The translations under genes and the position numbers were made by a program. A DNA stretch of 64,000 nt from Microbacterium sorbitolivorans (GTDB lineage: Bacteria > Actinomycetota > Actinomycetes > Actinomycetales > Microbacteriaceae), in the NCBI RefSeq assembly GCF_003327285.1, contig NZ_KZ848476.1, positions 124,001 to 188,000 of the forward strand. Reading direction: 5' to 3'. Shown here in pieces: positions 43,570 to 55,199 of the stretch (its first letter is position 1; the number at the start of each line of letters is the position of its first letter). Below the pieces are notes generated by a model, which had not been told where the DNA came from, ran no database searches, and saw only the letters and a program-made list of their open reading frames with translations.

Positions 43570-44451
43570 GTGACGACGAATCCAGCCCGCATCCCCCTCC
43601 GCGACGCCCTCCGAGGCGCGGCCGACGTGCTCGCCGGTGCGGGGGTTCCGGATCCGGTGGTCGACGCGGAGCTGCTGCTCGCCTGGACGATCGGTCCGGA
43701 GGTCAGCAGGGGAGAGGTGCACGCCGGCATCATCCGCGGCGACGCGCTCAGCGCCGACGAGCACGAGCGCTTCCGCGGCCTCGTCTCGCGGCGCGCGCTG
43801 CGCGAGCCGCTCCAGCACATCACCGGATCCGCGCCGTTCAGGCACATGACCCTCGCGGTCGGCCCCGGCGTCTTCGTCCCGCGCCCCGAGACGGAGATCG
43901 TCGCGCAGTTCGCGATCGACGCGCTCGCGAACGCCGCGGAGCCGGATCCGATCGCGGTCGACCTCGGCACCGGATCCGGCGCGATCGCGCTCGCGATGGC
44001 GACCGAGGTGCCCCACGCGAGGGTGTACGCCGTCGAGAAGTCCGATGAGGCGATCGCGTGGACGCGTCGCAACGTCGAGGCGATCGCCCCGCATGTCGAC
44101 CTGCGCCACGGCGACCTCGCCACCGCCTTCGGCGACCTTCAGGGCCGCGTGGCCGTCGTCGCCTCGAACCCGCCGTACGTTCCGGACGACGCGATCCCGC
44201 GCGACGAGGAGGTGCGCCTCCACGACCCCGCCCTCGCGCTCTATGGCGGCGCCGACGGGCTCGATGTCGTGCGCATCATCAGCCGCGTCGGCCTCGATCT
44301 CGCGCGCCCGGGCGGCACGATCGTGCTCGAGCACGGCGAGTGGCAGGGCGCGCCGATCCGCGAAATCCTCGCGGCCGACGGCTGGCTCGGATCCGCCACG
44401 CACCCGGATCTCACAGGTCGCGACCGCGCGACGACCGCGATCCGGCCGTGA
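43570..44451 (+). CDS. prmC: Release factor glutamine-N5 methyltransferase
   Basis: The enzyme methylates the GGQ glutamine of RF1 and RF2. The N-terminal helical domain is followed by VFVPRPETE near 102, the SAM loop DLGTGSGAIALAMA near 131, and the catalytic NPPY at 200-203. GGADGLDVVRIISRV and ARPGGTIVLEHG are also typical. 293 aa, GTG start. In most relatives it directly follows prfA; here 4.2 kb of accessory sequence intervenes. Confidence 0.95.
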   Translation: MTTNPARIPLRDALRGAADVLAGAGVPDPVVDAELLLAWTIGPEVSRGEVHAGIIRGDALSADEHERFRGLVSRRALREPLQHITGSAPFRHMTLAVGPGVFVPRPETEIVAQFAIDALANAAEPDPIAVDLGTGSGAIALAMATEVPHARVYAVEKSDEAIAWTRRNVEAIAPHVDLRHGDLATAFGDLQGRVAVVASNPPYVPDDAIPRDEEVRLHDPALALYGGADGLDVVRIISRVGLDLARPGGTIVLEHGEWQGAPIREILAADGWLGSATHPDLTGRDRATTAIRP

Positions 44452-44480
44452 TCCTTCCGTGATGCACAGCGACACATCCG

Positions 44481-44486
44481 TAGAAT
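44481..44486 (+). promoter_or_regulatory. -10 hexamer for tsaC
   Basis: TAGAAT is followed by 7 nt and GTG 44494. It gives tsaC-wecA and possibly the atp genes a promoter inside the run. Confidence 0.45.
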
Positions 44487-44493
44487 CGAGGGC

Positions 44494-45183
44494 GTGATGG
44501 GACGTACCTACGATTGCAGCGACCGCGAGCAGATGCTCGCCGGTATGCGCGCCGCACGCCAGGCGATCGCCCGCGGCGAGGTCATCGTTGCGCCGACCGA
44601 TACCGTCTACGGCGTCGCGGCCGACGCCTTCAGCCCGGCGGCCGTGAAACGGCTTCTCGAGGCGAAGGGGCGCTCGCGGCAGCAGCCGCCGCCCGTTCTC
44701 GTCGGATCCACCGAAGCGCTGCACGCGCTCGTGGAGCAGGTTCCCGAGGAGGTCACGGCGCTCGTCGAGCGCTTCTGGCCCGGCGGGCTCACGATCGTTC
44801 TGCCCGCGCAACCCTCGCTGACGTGGGACCTGGGCGAGACGAAGGGCACCGTCGCGGTGCGCCAGCCCAACAACGCCATCATGCTCGAGCTTCTGGCCGA
44901 GACCGGCCCGCTCGCGGTGTCGAGCGCGAACCTCACGGGCCAGCCCGCCGCGATCGACGCGATGTCGGCGTCTTCGATGCTGGGCGAGCGCGTCGGGGTC
45001 TTCCTCGACGACGGACCCGTCTCGACGGGCATCGCCTCGACGATCATCGACGCGACGGGGCTCGCCGGCCGCGGCGAGCGGATCGTGCGCGTCCTCCGCG
45101 ACGGCGCGATCACGCGCGACGAGCTCCGCGAGGTGCTCGGCGACCTGCTGGAGGAAGACGCGGGCGAGGATCCGCCTCAGTGA
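44494..45183 (+). CDS. tsaC: L-threonylcarbamoyladenylate synthase (Sua5/TsaC)
   Basis: The enzyme makes threonylcarbamoyl-AMP for t6A37 in tRNA. The 229-residue protein has the YrdC fold: PTDTVYGVAADAFSPAAVKRLLEAKGR near 31, FWPGGLTIVLPAQ near 95, VAVRQPNN, and PLAVSSANLTGQPAA near 148. No C-terminal Sua5 domain, so it is the short form. GTG 44494 is followed immediately by ATG 44497, which could be the real start. Overlaps wecA by four bases. Confidence 0.94.
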   Translation: MMGRTYDCSDREQMLAGMRAARQAIARGEVIVAPTDTVYGVAADAFSPAAVKRLLEAKGRSRQQPPPVLVGSTEALHALVEQVPEEVTALVERFWPGGLTIVLPAQPSLTWDLGETKGTVAVRQPNNAIMLELLAETGPLAVSSANLTGQPAAIDAMSASSMLGERVGVFLDDGPVSTGIASTIIDATGLAGRGERIVRVLRDGAITRDELREVLGDLLEEDAGEDPPQ

Positions 45184-46349
45184 AGCTCTATCTCCTGACG
45201 GCGCTCATCACGGCCCTCATCACGTGCGGATTCTCGTTCGTGGTGTGGCGCGTCGCGTTGCGCTTCAAGTGGTACCCGGCCGTTCGCGAGCGCGACGTGC
45301 ACACGCGGCCGACCCCGCGCCTCGGCGGTGTGGCGATGCTCCTCGGCATCGTCGCGGTGCTGTTGCTGTCGAGGTTCGTCGGGTTCTTCGACATCTTCTG
45401 GGCCGAGCCCCGCGTCGTGTGGTCGGTTCTCGCGGCGACGCTGCTGATCGCCTTCGTCGGCCTCGCCGACGACATCTGGGATCTCGACTGGTTCCTGAAG
45501 CTCGGCGCACAGTTCATCGCCGCCGCGATCATCGCGGTCGGCGGCGGCGTGCAGATCTATGCCCTGCCGATCAACGGCATCACGCTCTTCTCGAGCGGCA
45601 TGAGCATCTGCCTCACGATGTTCGCGATCGTCGTCGTCATGAACGCCGTCAACTTTATCGACGGCCTCGACGGCCTGGTCGCGGGCGTCTGCCTCATCGC
45701 CAACGGCGTGTTCTTCATCTACTCGTACCTGCTGGTGCGCGACGCGGGTGCGACGAGCTACGCGAACCTCGGCACGTTCCTCGCGGTCGTGCTCGTCGGC
45801 GCGTGCGCGGGCTTCCTCCCGATCAACTGGAACCCCGCCCGCATGTTCATGGGCGACACGGGCGCCCTCGTCGTGGGCCTCCTCATGGCGACGAGCGCGA
45901 TCGCGATCACGGGGCAGCTGCCCCCGGCGGCGCTCGATCAGGATCTGACGGGCCGCTCGCAGATCATCGGTACGCTCATCCCGATCCTGCTGCCGCTCAT
46001 CGTGGTGGGGCTGCCGCTCGCCGACTTCGGCATGGCGATCATCCGGCGCACATCCCGCGGAAAGTCGCCGTTCTCGCCCGATCGCGAGCACCTGCACCAC
46101 CGCATGATCGACCGCGGGCACACGGTGCGCCAGGCGGTGCTCGTGTTCTACGCGCTGAGCGCGATCGCCTCGCTCACGATGCTCATGATGTACATCTTCA
46201 CGGGCCAGGACTGGTTCGGCCGGCACTGGTTCGGTGAGTACTGGATCGCGGTCGCCTACGGCGTCATCGGCTTCGCCGCGTGCCTGGTCCTCGCGATCGT
46301 CCCCGCGAAGCCGCCGCGCTCGGTGCCCGAAGCGGTGAAGGGATCCTGA
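45180..46349 (+). CDS. wecA: Undecaprenyl-phosphate GlcNAc-1-phosphate transferase (WecA/TagO-like)
   Basis: This integral membrane enzyme of 389 residues transfers a sugar phosphate from UDP-sugar to polyprenyl phosphate, starting a cell-wall polymer. About 11 hydrophobic segments are seen. Motifs: FVGLADDIWDLDW (Asp pair), MNAVNFIDGLDGLVAG, NWNPARMFMGDTGALVVG, and HLHHRMIDRGHT. The GTG at 45180 overlaps the tsaC stop (GTGA). Presence just upstream of the atp operon is conserved in many actinobacteria. Its last base is shared with the next ATG. Confidence 0.95.
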   Translation: MKLYLLTALITALITCGFSFVVWRVALRFKWYPAVRERDVHTRPTPRLGGVAMLLGIVAVLLLSRFVGFFDIFWAEPRVVWSVLAATLLIAFVGLADDIWDLDWFLKLGAQFIAAAIIAVGGGVQIYALPINGITLFSSGMSICLTMFAIVVVMNAVNFIDGLDGLVAGVCLIANGVFFIYSYLLVRDAGATSYANLGTFLAVVLVGACAGFLPINWNPARMFMGDTGALVVGLLMATSAIAITGQLPPAALDQDLTGRSQIIGTLIPILLPLIVVGLPLADFGMAIIRRTSRGKSPFSPDREHLHHRMIDRGHTVRQAVLVFYALSAIASLTMLMMYIFTGQDWFGRHWFGEYWIAVAYGVIGFAACLVLAIVPAKPPRSVPEAVKGS

Positions 46350-46780
46350 TGTTCCGCAACCCGGTCGTGCTCCGCACCGTCGCGACGAGCGCGCTCGCCT
46401 GGACGGGCGCGTCGCTCGTCGCGTGCCTGGCCGCCTTCTTCGTCGCGGGCCTCCCGGGGCTCGGCAGCGCGGCCGTCGCCGCCGGCGCCGGCCTCGTGTT
46501 CCCGATCCTCACGGTGCTCGCGATCGCGGTCCCCGATCGCGGGTACGGATCCGCCCCCTACGCCGCGCGGGTGTTCTTCGGTTTTCTGGTCGGTTTCGTC
46601 CTGAAGGTCGCGCTCTTCTTCGTCGCCCTGCTGATCCTCCTCGACGTCGTCGAGGTCGTCGGGGGAGCGGCGTACGGCGCGCTCCTCGCGACCGCGCTCG
46701 TCTCGCTCGCGATCGACGTGTTCGTCGCGAACGGGATCCGCAGCCCCGCCGACGAGCGCTTGGCCCGGGAGTCTTCCTAA
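46349..46780 (+). CDS. AtpI-like small membrane protein, paralogue 1
   Basis: A 143-residue protein with four predicted membrane helices. It resembles the next protein over its whole length (both have an FFG...LK helix and YGALLATA followed by a Ser and Asp in helix 4). Its position upstream of atpB suggests an AtpI/ATP-synthase-assembly role, inferred from context. The ATG overlaps the wecA stop (TGATG). Confidence 0.7.
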   Translation: MFRNPVVLRTVATSALAWTGASLVACLAAFFVAGLPGLGSAAVAAGAGLVFPILTVLAIAVPDRGYGSAPYAARVFFGFLVGFVLKVALFFVALLILLDVVEVVGGAAYGALLATALVSLAIDVFVANGIRSPADERLARESS

Positions 46781-46845
46781 GCTCGGCCCGCTACCCTCGT
46801 TGAGGCGCATATTCCGCGCCGCATCCGCGATGTCTGGAGACCACA

Positions 46846-47307
46846 GTGGCCCCCTCACCCGTTTCGAGTAACCCCATCATGCGCAACGTGCTCATCTGGA
46901 GCGCGATCATGAGCGGGGCCGTGCTCGTCGTAACGGGCGTGATCGGCGTCATCGTCGGCGGATCCGCCGGCCTGTGGAGCGCGGTGCTCGGCACCGTGAT
47001 CGGGTTCCTCTTCCCGGCGCTGACGGCCGCGACGATCCTCTTCGCGAACCAATTCTTCGGAACGCCGAACTACCTGACGATTTTCTTCGGCGTGTTCATG
47101 GGCGTGTTCCTCGTGAAGATCATCGCCTTCATCATCGCGCTCAAGATCGTCTTCGGCCTCGACTGGATCGTGCCCGGGGTGCTCTACGGCGCCCTGCTGG
47201 CAACAGCGATCGGCTCGATCGTCGTCGACATCGCGGTCATCGCGAAGATGCGAATCCCGGCCGTCAGCGACATCTCGCTGCCGGGCGACGACGACGCTGA
47301 GGTCTGA
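46846..47307 (+). CDS. AtpI-like small membrane protein, paralogue 2
   Basis: A 153-residue protein with four helices: IWSAIMSGAVLVVTGVIG, LWSAVLGTVIGFLFPALT, FFGVFMGVFLVKIIAFIIA and WIVPGVLYGALLATAIGS. The C-terminal tail is acidic (PGDDDAEV). GTG start with CTGGAGA upstream. AtpI proteins help assemble the c-ring in other bacteria; the role here is inferred from position. It is 168 bp before atpB. Confidence 0.72.
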   Translation: MAPSPVSSNPIMRNVLIWSAIMSGAVLVVTGVIGVIVGGSAGLWSAVLGTVIGFLFPALTAATILFANQFFGTPNYLTIFFGVFMGVFLVKIIAFIIALKIVFGLDWIVPGVLYGALLATAIGSIVVDIAVIAKMRIPAVSDISLPGDDDAEV

Positions 47308-47356
47308 CCACAGCGGTCATTTCTACAGCGCGTCAAAACCACTCCCAACTTTTTGA

Positions 47357-47371
47357 TAGGCTAGGTACGGT
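47357..47371 (+). promoter_or_regulatory. Candidate atp operon promoter region
   Basis: TAGGCT (47357-47362) and TACGGT (47366-47371) are two overlapping -10 candidates after a T-rich stretch, 104-119 nt before atpB. No clear -35 is visible. Confidence 0.3.
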
Positions 47372-47475
47372 TCTGCTGAGGGTCCCGGCACGGTGAAGCG
47401 CTGGTCTGAAGTAGTTGCCCACTCCCACCGCACAACCCGCAGGCATGTTCCTGCGCGAGAAGCAGGAGCCACGCG

Positions 47476-48276
47476 TTGACTCAGGCGAGCATAATCGCAC
47501 CGATGGCCGATGAGGTCGAGTTCCACCCGCCGTCGATTAGCGACTTCTTCCCGGACGCGCTTTTCTTTGAGGGCACCCCGTTCGAGTTCACTCGAATCAA
47601 CATGATCCAGGTCATCGCGACCGTGCTGCTCGTGTTGTTCCTGGTGCTCGGTACCCGCAACCTCAAGGTGATCCCCGGGCGCTTCCAGCAGGTCGTCGAA
47701 TTCGGCTTCGGTTTCGTCCGCAGCCAGGCCACGCAGGTCATCGGCGAGAAGGAAGGCAAGAAGTTCGTCCCGTTGCTGACGGTGATCTTCTTCGGCGTTC
47801 TGTTCTTCAACCTCATGGGAATCATCCCGGGCCTGAACATCCAGGGCACCAGCGTCATCGGTACGCCGCTGCTCTTCGCGGTTGTCGCCTACGTCGGCTT
47901 CATTTACGCCGGTATCCGCAAGCACGGCTTCGGCCGCTTCATGAAGAACTCGCTGGTTCCCGGCGGCGTTCCCGGATACCTCGTCCCGATCATCTCGGTC
48001 ATCGAGCTGATCTCGACCTTCGTGTTCCGCCCCGTGTCGCTCACGCTGCGACTCCTGCTGAACATGATGGTCGGCCACCTGATGCTCGTGCTGTTCTTCA
48101 GCGCGACGCAGTTCTTCCTGCTGAGCTTCAACGCGCTGACGATCCTGTCGCCGTTCACGCTGGCACTCGGCTTCGCCTTCACCCTGTTCGAAATCTTCGT
48201 CGCCTTCCTCCAGGCGTACGTTTTCATGGTCCTCACCGCGGTCTACATCCAGCTCGCGGTTGCAGACGAGCACTGA
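47476..48276 (+). CDS. atpB: ATP synthase subunit a
   Basis: This membrane subunit forms the proton half-channels with the c-ring. The 266-residue protein has about six helices. The essential Arg lies in RPVSLTLRLLLNMMVGHLML near residue 180, and FRPVSL and AFLQAYVFMVLTAVYIQLA are family marks. The start is TTG 47476 with AGGAG 8 nt upstream, an unusual start; an ATG nine codons later (47503) lacks a ribosome site. Confidence 0.96.
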   Translation: MTQASIIAPMADEVEFHPPSISDFFPDALFFEGTPFEFTRINMIQVIATVLLVLFLVLGTRNLKVIPGRFQQVVEFGFGFVRSQATQVIGEKEGKKFVPLLTVIFFGVLFFNLMGIIPGLNIQGTSVIGTPLLFAVVAYVGFIYAGIRKHGFGRFMKNSLVPGGVPGYLVPIISVIELISTFVFRPVSLTLRLLLNMMVGHLMLVLFFSATQFFLLSFNALTILSPFTLALGFAFTLFEIFVAFLQAYVFMVLTAVYIQLAVADEH

Positions 48277-48287
48277 CTGACGGATAG

Positions 48288-48569
<282 letters not shown>

Positions 48570-48601
48570 TTCACCCACCGCTTCACAGATAAGGAGACAG
48601 G

Positions 48602-49153
48602 ATGCTGAACGCTCTTGTCACTGTCGCTGCTGAGGAAGAAGCGCACAACCCGCTGATTCCCGCAACGTACGACATCATCTGGTCCGCGGTCTGCTTCGTC
48701 ATCATCGCGATTGTGGTTATCGCAGTCGCTATCCCGCGCCTCAACAAGGTGCTCGATGCCCGCTCGGCGGCCATCGAGGGCAACATCGAAAAGGCAGACG
48801 AAGCGCAGCGTCAGGCAGAAGCCGCGCTGGCCGAGTACACGCAGCAGCTCGCTGATGCGCGTCGCGAGGCCGGCGAGATCCGTGAGGGTGCCCGCGTCGA
48901 CGGTAAGAAGATCGTCGATGAGGCACGCGCGAACGCTCAGGCTGAGGCCGAGCGCATCACGGTGTCGGCACAGACTCAGATCGAGGCCGAGCGTCAGGCC
49001 GCGATGATCTCGCTCCGCCAGGATGTCGGATCCATCGCACTTGACCTCGCGGGCAACGTGATCGGCGAAACGATGAGCGAAGACGCGAAGGCCCAGGCCG
49101 TCGTAGACCGCTTCCTCGCCGACCTCGAGGCGTCTGAGAAGGCGGCCCAGTAA
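48602..49153 (+). CDS. atpF: ATP synthase subunit b
   Basis: A 183-residue stator subunit. One membrane helix (about 20-42; TYDIIWSAVCFVIIAIVVIA) is followed by a long charged helix (ARSAAIEGNIEKADEAQRQAE). AAGGAGA lies before the ATG. It overlaps atpH by one base. Confidence 0.96.
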   Translation: MLNALVTVAAEEEAHNPLIPATYDIIWSAVCFVIIAIVVIAVAIPRLNKVLDARSAAIEGNIEKADEAQRQAEAALAEYTQQLADARREAGEIREGARVDGKKIVDEARANAQAEAERITVSAQTQIEAERQAAMISLRQDVGSIALDLAGNVIGETMSEDAKAQAVVDRFLADLEASEKAAQ

Positions 49154-49935
49154 TGGGTAGCGCGACCACTCAGGCTCTCGCGGCGAGTGCCGAGGCACTC
49201 ACGACTGCGACGGTCACCCTCGACACGGCGCGCGAGCTTTTCGCCGCCGCTCGTGCCGCGGGCGGATCCGCTGCTCTGAGCGGCGCGCTCGCTGATCAGT
49301 CGGCCGACCCGGCGGCGCGTCAGGCGCTCGTGGGTCGTGTCTTCGGAGCACTGTCGCCGGAGGCACTGAACCTCCTCGGCACGATCGCCGCACAGCGCTG
49401 GTCGTCGGCAGACGACCTCGTCGATGGCATCGAGACGCTCGCGATCCGTGCGGTCGCGAAGGCCGACCAGGCCGGCGTCGAGGGCGAGCTGTTCCAGGTC
49501 ATCCGCATCATCGCGGAGAACCCGGAGCTCGAGCTTTCGCTCGGTTCACGCCTCGGTGAGCCGTCGAAGAAGAGCGAGCTGCTCGAGAAGATCCTCGGAT
49601 CCTCCGTGTCGGCTGGCACGCTCCTCATCGCCGGTTCGATCGCCGAGCAGCCCCGCGGACGTCGCGTCCGCGCCGCGCTGCAGGACGCCATCCAGGTCGT
49701 CGCCGCTCAGCGGGGACGCGGAGTGGCGACCGTGCACACGGCTACCGCGCTCACCGACGCGCAGCGCCAGCGTCTCGCTGACTCGCTGTCCCGCACCTAC
49801 GGCACCGCCGTCTCGATCAACGAGGTCATCGACCGCTCGATCGTCGGCGGCATCCGCGTGCAGATCGCCGACGATGTCATCGACGGCAGCATCTCGACCC
49901 GCCTCACCGACCTCCGGTCGAGGCTCGCAGGCTAA
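49153..49935 (+). CDS. atpH: ATP synthase subunit delta
   Basis: The 260-residue stator subunit links F1 to b. C-terminal [41 protein letters not shown] is characteristic. The N-terminal extension is typical of Actinobacteria. Confidence 0.95.
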   Translation: MGSATTQALAASAEALTTATVTLDTARELFAAARAAGGSAALSGALADQSADPAARQALVGRVFGALSPEALNLLGTIAAQRWSSADDLVDGIETLAIRAVAKADQAGVEGELFQVIRIIAENPELELSLGSRLGEPSKKSELLEKILGSSVSAGTLLIAGSIAEQPRGRRVRAALQDAIQVVAAQRGRGVATVHTATALTDAQRQRLADSLSRTYGTAVSINEVIDRSIVGGIRVQIADDVIDGSISTRLTDLRSRLAG

Positions 49936-49988
49936 CGCTTCCGGAAGGAAGCCCCCGGGCCCACTGGCCCGCACAACGAAGGAAGACA

Positions 49989-51632
49989 ATGGCAGACATC
50001 ACCATCAGCCCCGACGTCATCCGTGACGCGCTGAAGGACTTCGTCTCCGCCTACGAGCCCACCGGTTCTGGCGCGAGCGAGGTCGGCACCGTCACCGACG
50101 CGGCCGACGGCATCGCTCACGTCTCGGGTCTCCCGGGCGTGATGGCGAACGAGCTTATCCGCTTCGAGGATGGCACCCTGGGCCTCGCCCAGAACCTGGA
50201 CGAGCACGAGATCGGCGCCGTCGTTCTCGGCGAGTTCTCGGGCGTCGAGGAGGGCCAGCAGGTCACCCGCACCGGCAAGGTCCTCTCGGTTCCGGTCGGC
50301 GAGGGCTACCTCGGTCGCGTCGTCGACACGCTCGGTAACCCCATCGACGGCCTCGGCGAGATCACCGGCATCGAGGGCGAGCGCGAGCTCGAGCTCCAGG
50401 CCGCTGGCGTTATGCACCGCAAGAGCGTGCACGAGCCGCTGCAGACCGGCATCAAGGCGATCGACTCGATGATCCCCGTGGGTCGCGGTCAGCGCCAGCT
50501 CATCATTGGTGACCGCCAGACCGGCAAGACGGCGATCGCGATCGACGCGATCATCAACCAGAAGGCCAACTGGGAGTCGGGCGACGTCAACAAGCAGGTT
50601 CGCTGCATCTACGTCGCCGTCGGCCAGAAGGGCTCGACGATCGCGAACGTCAAGGGCGCGCTCGAAGACGCTGGTGCCATGGAGTACACGACGATCGTCG
50701 CCGCTCCCGCCTCGGACCCGGCCGGCTTCAAGTACCTCGCTCCGTACACCGGTTCGGCCATCGGCCAGCACTGGATGTACCAGGGCAAGCACGTCCTCAT
50801 CGTGTTCGATGACCTGACCAAGCAGGCAGAGGCCTACCGCGCCGTGTCGCTTCTCCTTCGTCGTCCGCCGGGGCGCGAGGCCTACCCGGGTGACGTCTTC
50901 TACCTGCACTCGCGTCTGCTCGAGCGTTGCGCGAAGCTGTCGGACGAGCTCGGCGCCGGTTCGATGACGGGTCTGCCCATCATCGAGACCAAGGCGAACG
51001 ACGTCTCGGCCTACGTTCCGACCAACGTGATCTCGATCACCGACGGCCAGATCTTCCTGCAGTCCGACCTGTTCAACGCGAACCAGCGCCCCGCCGTTGA
51101 CGTGGGTATCTCGGTCTCGCGAGTGGGTGGCGACGCGCAGCAGAAGCACGTCAAGAAGGTCTCGGGTACGTTGAAGCTCGAGCTCGCCCAGTACCGTTCG
51201 CTCGAGGCGTTCGCCATGTTCGCGTCGGACCTCGACGCGGCCTCGCGTCGTCAGCTCGACCGCGGTGCCCGCCTGACCGAGCTGCTCAAGCAGCCGCAGT
51301 ACTCCCCGTACTCGGCTGAGGAGCAGGTCGTGTCGATCTGGGCCGGTACGAACGGCAAGCTCGACACGATCGAGGTGGAGGACGTCCTCCGCTTCGAGCG
51401 CGAGCTTCTCGACTACGTGCGCCGCAACACCGACGTTCTCGACCGCCTCGCCTCGTCGGGCAAGCTCGAGGACGACGTGCTCGCCGACATGGAGAAGGCC
51501 GTCGACACCTTCATCCTCGAGTTCCAGCAGGGCTCGGGCCAGGGAATCGGTGCGCCGGGTCACGAAGAGCACGCCGCGGCTCAGCACGAAGAGATCGGCC
51601 AGGAGCAGATCGTCAAGGGCCGTAAGGCCTAA
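49989..51632 (+). CDS. atpA: ATP synthase subunit alpha
   Basis: The non-catalytic nucleotide subunit, 547 residues. Walker A is [13 protein letters not shown] near residue 175. [24 protein letters not shown] and the Arg finger region [11 protein letters not shown] are present. The C-terminal tail is rich in His, Glu and Gln. GAAGGAAGA precedes the ATG. Confidence 0.98.
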   Translation: MADITISPDVIRDALKDFVSAYEPTGSGASEVGTVTDAADGIAHVSGLPGVMANELIRFEDGTLGLAQNLDEHEIGAVVLGEFSGVEEGQQVTRTGKVLSVPVGEGYLGRVVDTLGNPIDGLGEITGIEGERELELQAAGVMHRKSVHEPLQTGIKAIDSMIPVGRGQRQLIIGDRQTGKTAIAIDAIINQKANWESGDVNKQVRCIYVAVGQKGSTIANVKGALEDAGAMEYTTIVAAPASDPAGFKYLAPYTGSAIGQHWMYQGKHVLIVFDDLTKQAEAYRAVSLLLRRPPGREAYPGDVFYLHSRLLERCAKLSDELGAGSMTGLPIIETKANDVSAYVPTNVISITDGQIFLQSDLFNANQRPAVDVGISVSRVGGDAQQKHVKKVSGTLKLELAQYRSLEAFAMFASDLDAASRRQLDRGARLTELLKQPQYSPYSAEEQVVSIWAGTNGKLDTIEVEDVLRFERELLDYVRRNTDVLDRLASSGKLEDDVLADMEKAVDTFILEFQQGSGQGIGAPGHEEHAAAQHEEIGQEQIVKGRKA

Positions 51633-51650
51633 TCCCCTGAGGGACGCATA

Positions 51651-52550
51651 ATGGGTGCACAACTCAGGGAGTACAAGCAGAAGATTTCTTCTGCTCAGAC
51701 GACGAAGAAGATCACGAAGGCGATGGAACTCATCGCGGCTTCGCGGATCCAGAAGGCGATGGCGCGCGTGCGCGCGTCGTCGCCCTTCTCCCGCGCCGTG
51801 ACGCGAGCCGTCTCCGCCGTTGCGACGCACACGGACATCGACCACCCGCTCACGCGGGAGCCGGAAACGGTCACCCGGTCGGCCGTCCTGCTGCTGACGA
51901 GCGACCGCGGTCTTGCCGGCGCGTTCAACTCGCAGGTCATCAAGGAAGCTCTCGAGCTCGCCGAACTGCTTCGTTCGGAGGGCAAGGAGGTCGTGTTCTA
52001 CCTTTTCGGTCGCAAGGCCGTCGGCTACTTCCAGTTCCGCCAGATGGTGGCGGAGCAGGAGTGGACGGGCGAGGCGGACACGCCGACGTTCGAGACGGCG
52101 AAGGAGATCGCTGACGCGCTCCTCGCCGCCTACAACCTCGACGAGGCAGAGGGTGGCGTGAACGAGATTCACGTCGTCTACAACCGCTTCGTCAGCATGA
52201 TGGTGCAGGAGGCCGAACAGGTCCGACTGCTCCCTCTCGAGGTTGTTGAGGCCGACCAGGCCGCGGACAACTCGACCAGCGAGGTCTACCCGCTGTACGA
52301 GTTCGAGCCCGAGCCCGCGAATGTTCTCGACGCGCTTTTGCCGGTGTACATCCAGAGCCGCATCTTCAACGCTCTCCTGCAGTCGGCCGCTGCCAAGCAG
52401 GCCGCCACGCAGAAGGCGATGAAGTCGGCCTCGGACAACGCCGACAAGCTCATCACCGATTACACGCGCCTGCGCAACAACGCGCGCCAGGCCGAGATCA
52501 CGCAGCAGATCGCCGAGATCGTCGGCGGCGCGGACGCTCTGGCGTCCTAA
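51651..52550 (+). CDS. atpG: ATP synthase subunit gamma
   Basis: The central rotor shaft, 299 residues. N-terminal [26 protein letters not shown] and C-terminal [34 protein letters not shown] form the coiled coil. The middle contains the actinobacterial insertion near 195-210 ([10 protein letters not shown]). Confidence 0.97.
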   Translation: MGAQLREYKQKISSAQTTKKITKAMELIAASRIQKAMARVRASSPFSRAVTRAVSAVATHTDIDHPLTREPETVTRSAVLLLTSDRGLAGAFNSQVIKEALELAELLRSEGKEVVFYLFGRKAVGYFQFRQMVAEQEWTGEADTPTFETAKEIADALLAAYNLDEAEGGVNEIHVVYNRFVSMMVQEAEQVRLLPLEVVEADQAADNSTSEVYPLYEFEPEPANVLDALLPVYIQSRIFNALLQSAAAKQAATQKAMKSASDNADKLITDYTRLRNNARQAEITQQIAEIVGGADALAS

Positions 52551-54020
<1,470 letters not shown>

Positions 54021-54022
54021 TC

Positions 54023-54286
54023 ATGGCTCTCACCGTGAACCTTGTGTCGGCCGAGGCCGAGATCTGGTCGGGCGAGGCGAACCTCGTCGTTGCGAAGACT
54101 GTCGAGGGCGAGATCGGTTTCATGGCCGGTCACGAGCCCACGCTCGCGGTCCTCGCGAGCGGCCAGGTTCGCATCACGCAGGCCGACGGCACCAAGGTCG
54201 TGGCCGACGCGAGCGACGGGTTCATTTCGATGGAGATCGGCGACACGATCAACATCGTTGCGGGCCAGGCACAGCTGGTCGCCTGA
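54023..54286 (+). CDS. atpC: ATP synthase subunit epsilon
   Basis: An 87-residue beta-sandwich subunit. LVSAEAEIWSGEANLVVAKTVEGEIGFMAGHEPTLAVL is typical. The C-terminal helical hairpin of longer epsilons is missing, as in many actinobacteria. It closes the operon. Confidence 0.95.
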   Translation: MALTVNLVSAEAEIWSGEANLVVAKTVEGEIGFMAGHEPTLAVLASGQVRITQADGTKVVADASDGFISMEIGDTINIVAGQAQLVA

Positions 54287-54299
54287 CGCATTAGCGGTT

Positions 54300-54331
54300 C
54301 GGGGCGGGAACCTTTTCGGGTTCCCGCCCCG
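54300..54331 (+). terminator. atp operon terminator
   Basis: A 13-bp stem, CGGGGCGGGAACC with complement, and a 6-nt loop, followed by TTCGTCGTTTC. It starts 14 nt after the atpC stop. Confidence 0.85.
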
Positions 54332-54367
54332 TTCGTCGTTTCATCCCTGTTTTTCCGGAGGTTCTTC

Positions 54368-55147
54368 GTGCTTATCCTGCTCCCGCCGTCCGAGACCAAG
54401 CGGCCCGGCGGATCCGGTGACCCGCTGCGCGTCGGCGAGCTCGCGTTCGCGGGGCTCGCGCCCCAGCGCGCGGCCGCCGTCGGCGCGCTCGAGGAGCTCG
54501 CGAAGGATCCGGGGGAGATGGCGCGGGTGCTGAAGCTCTCGGCGCGGCAGCTGGGCGAGGTCGACACGAACGCCGCCGTGAGCGCGTCGCCGACGATGCC
54601 GGCGATCGATCGCTTCACGGGTGTGCTGTTCGACGCGCTCGACGCGCAGACCCTGGGCGCCGACGCGCGCGCCTGGATGGGCGAGCACGTTGCGATCCAG
54701 ACCGCGCTCCTCGGCCCCGTCGGGGCGCTGGACCAGATCCCCGCCTTCCGATTCTCGGCAGGCCAGCGCCTGCCGGGCCTCGCGCCGCTCAAGCGCCACT
54801 GGGCGGAGGCGACGACGGCCGAGCTCGCCGGGCGCGGGCCCGTGCTCGATATGCGCTCGGAGGCATACCGGGCGCTCGGCCCCGTGCCGGCCGGTGCCGA
54901 ACAGGCATACGTGCGCGTCGTAAACGGCGAGGGCCGCGCGCTCAACCACTTCAACAAGCAGACGAAGGGCGTGTTCGCCCGCGCCCTCGCGCTCGCGGGG
55001 GAGCGGTTCGCCTCGCTCGACGAGCTCGTCGACTGGGCCGATGGGGCGGGCTTTACCGTCTCGCGGGACGGCGACGAGATCGTGCTGGGCGAGGCCTCCT
55101 CGATCCCCGAGGCGAAAATCTTCGCGATCGAGCCCGCGGGTCGCTAG
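54368..55147 (+). CDS. yaaA: YaaA family peroxide-stress protein
   Basis: A DUF328/YaaA protein of 259 residues, in E. coli linked to lower intracellular iron under peroxide. LILLPPSETKRPGG opens the protein; RFTGVLFDALDAQTL, GPVGALDQIPAFRFSAG and HFNKQTKGVFARALA are conserved. GTG start with GGAGG 7 nt upstream. It follows the atp terminator. Confidence 0.92.
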   Translation: MLILLPPSETKRPGGSGDPLRVGELAFAGLAPQRAAAVGALEELAKDPGEMARVLKLSARQLGEVDTNAAVSASPTMPAIDRFTGVLFDALDAQTLGADARAWMGEHVAIQTALLGPVGALDQIPAFRFSAGQRLPGLAPLKRHWAEATTAELAGRGPVLDMRSEAYRALGPVPAGAEQAYVRVVNGEGRALNHFNKQTKGVFARALALAGERFASLDELVDWADGAGFTVSRDGDEIVLGEASSIPEAKIFAIEPAGR

Positions 55148-55199
55148 TCTGGGGGCATCCTGTACGTATGCCGGATTCGGCATCGACCTGAAGGAAGAC

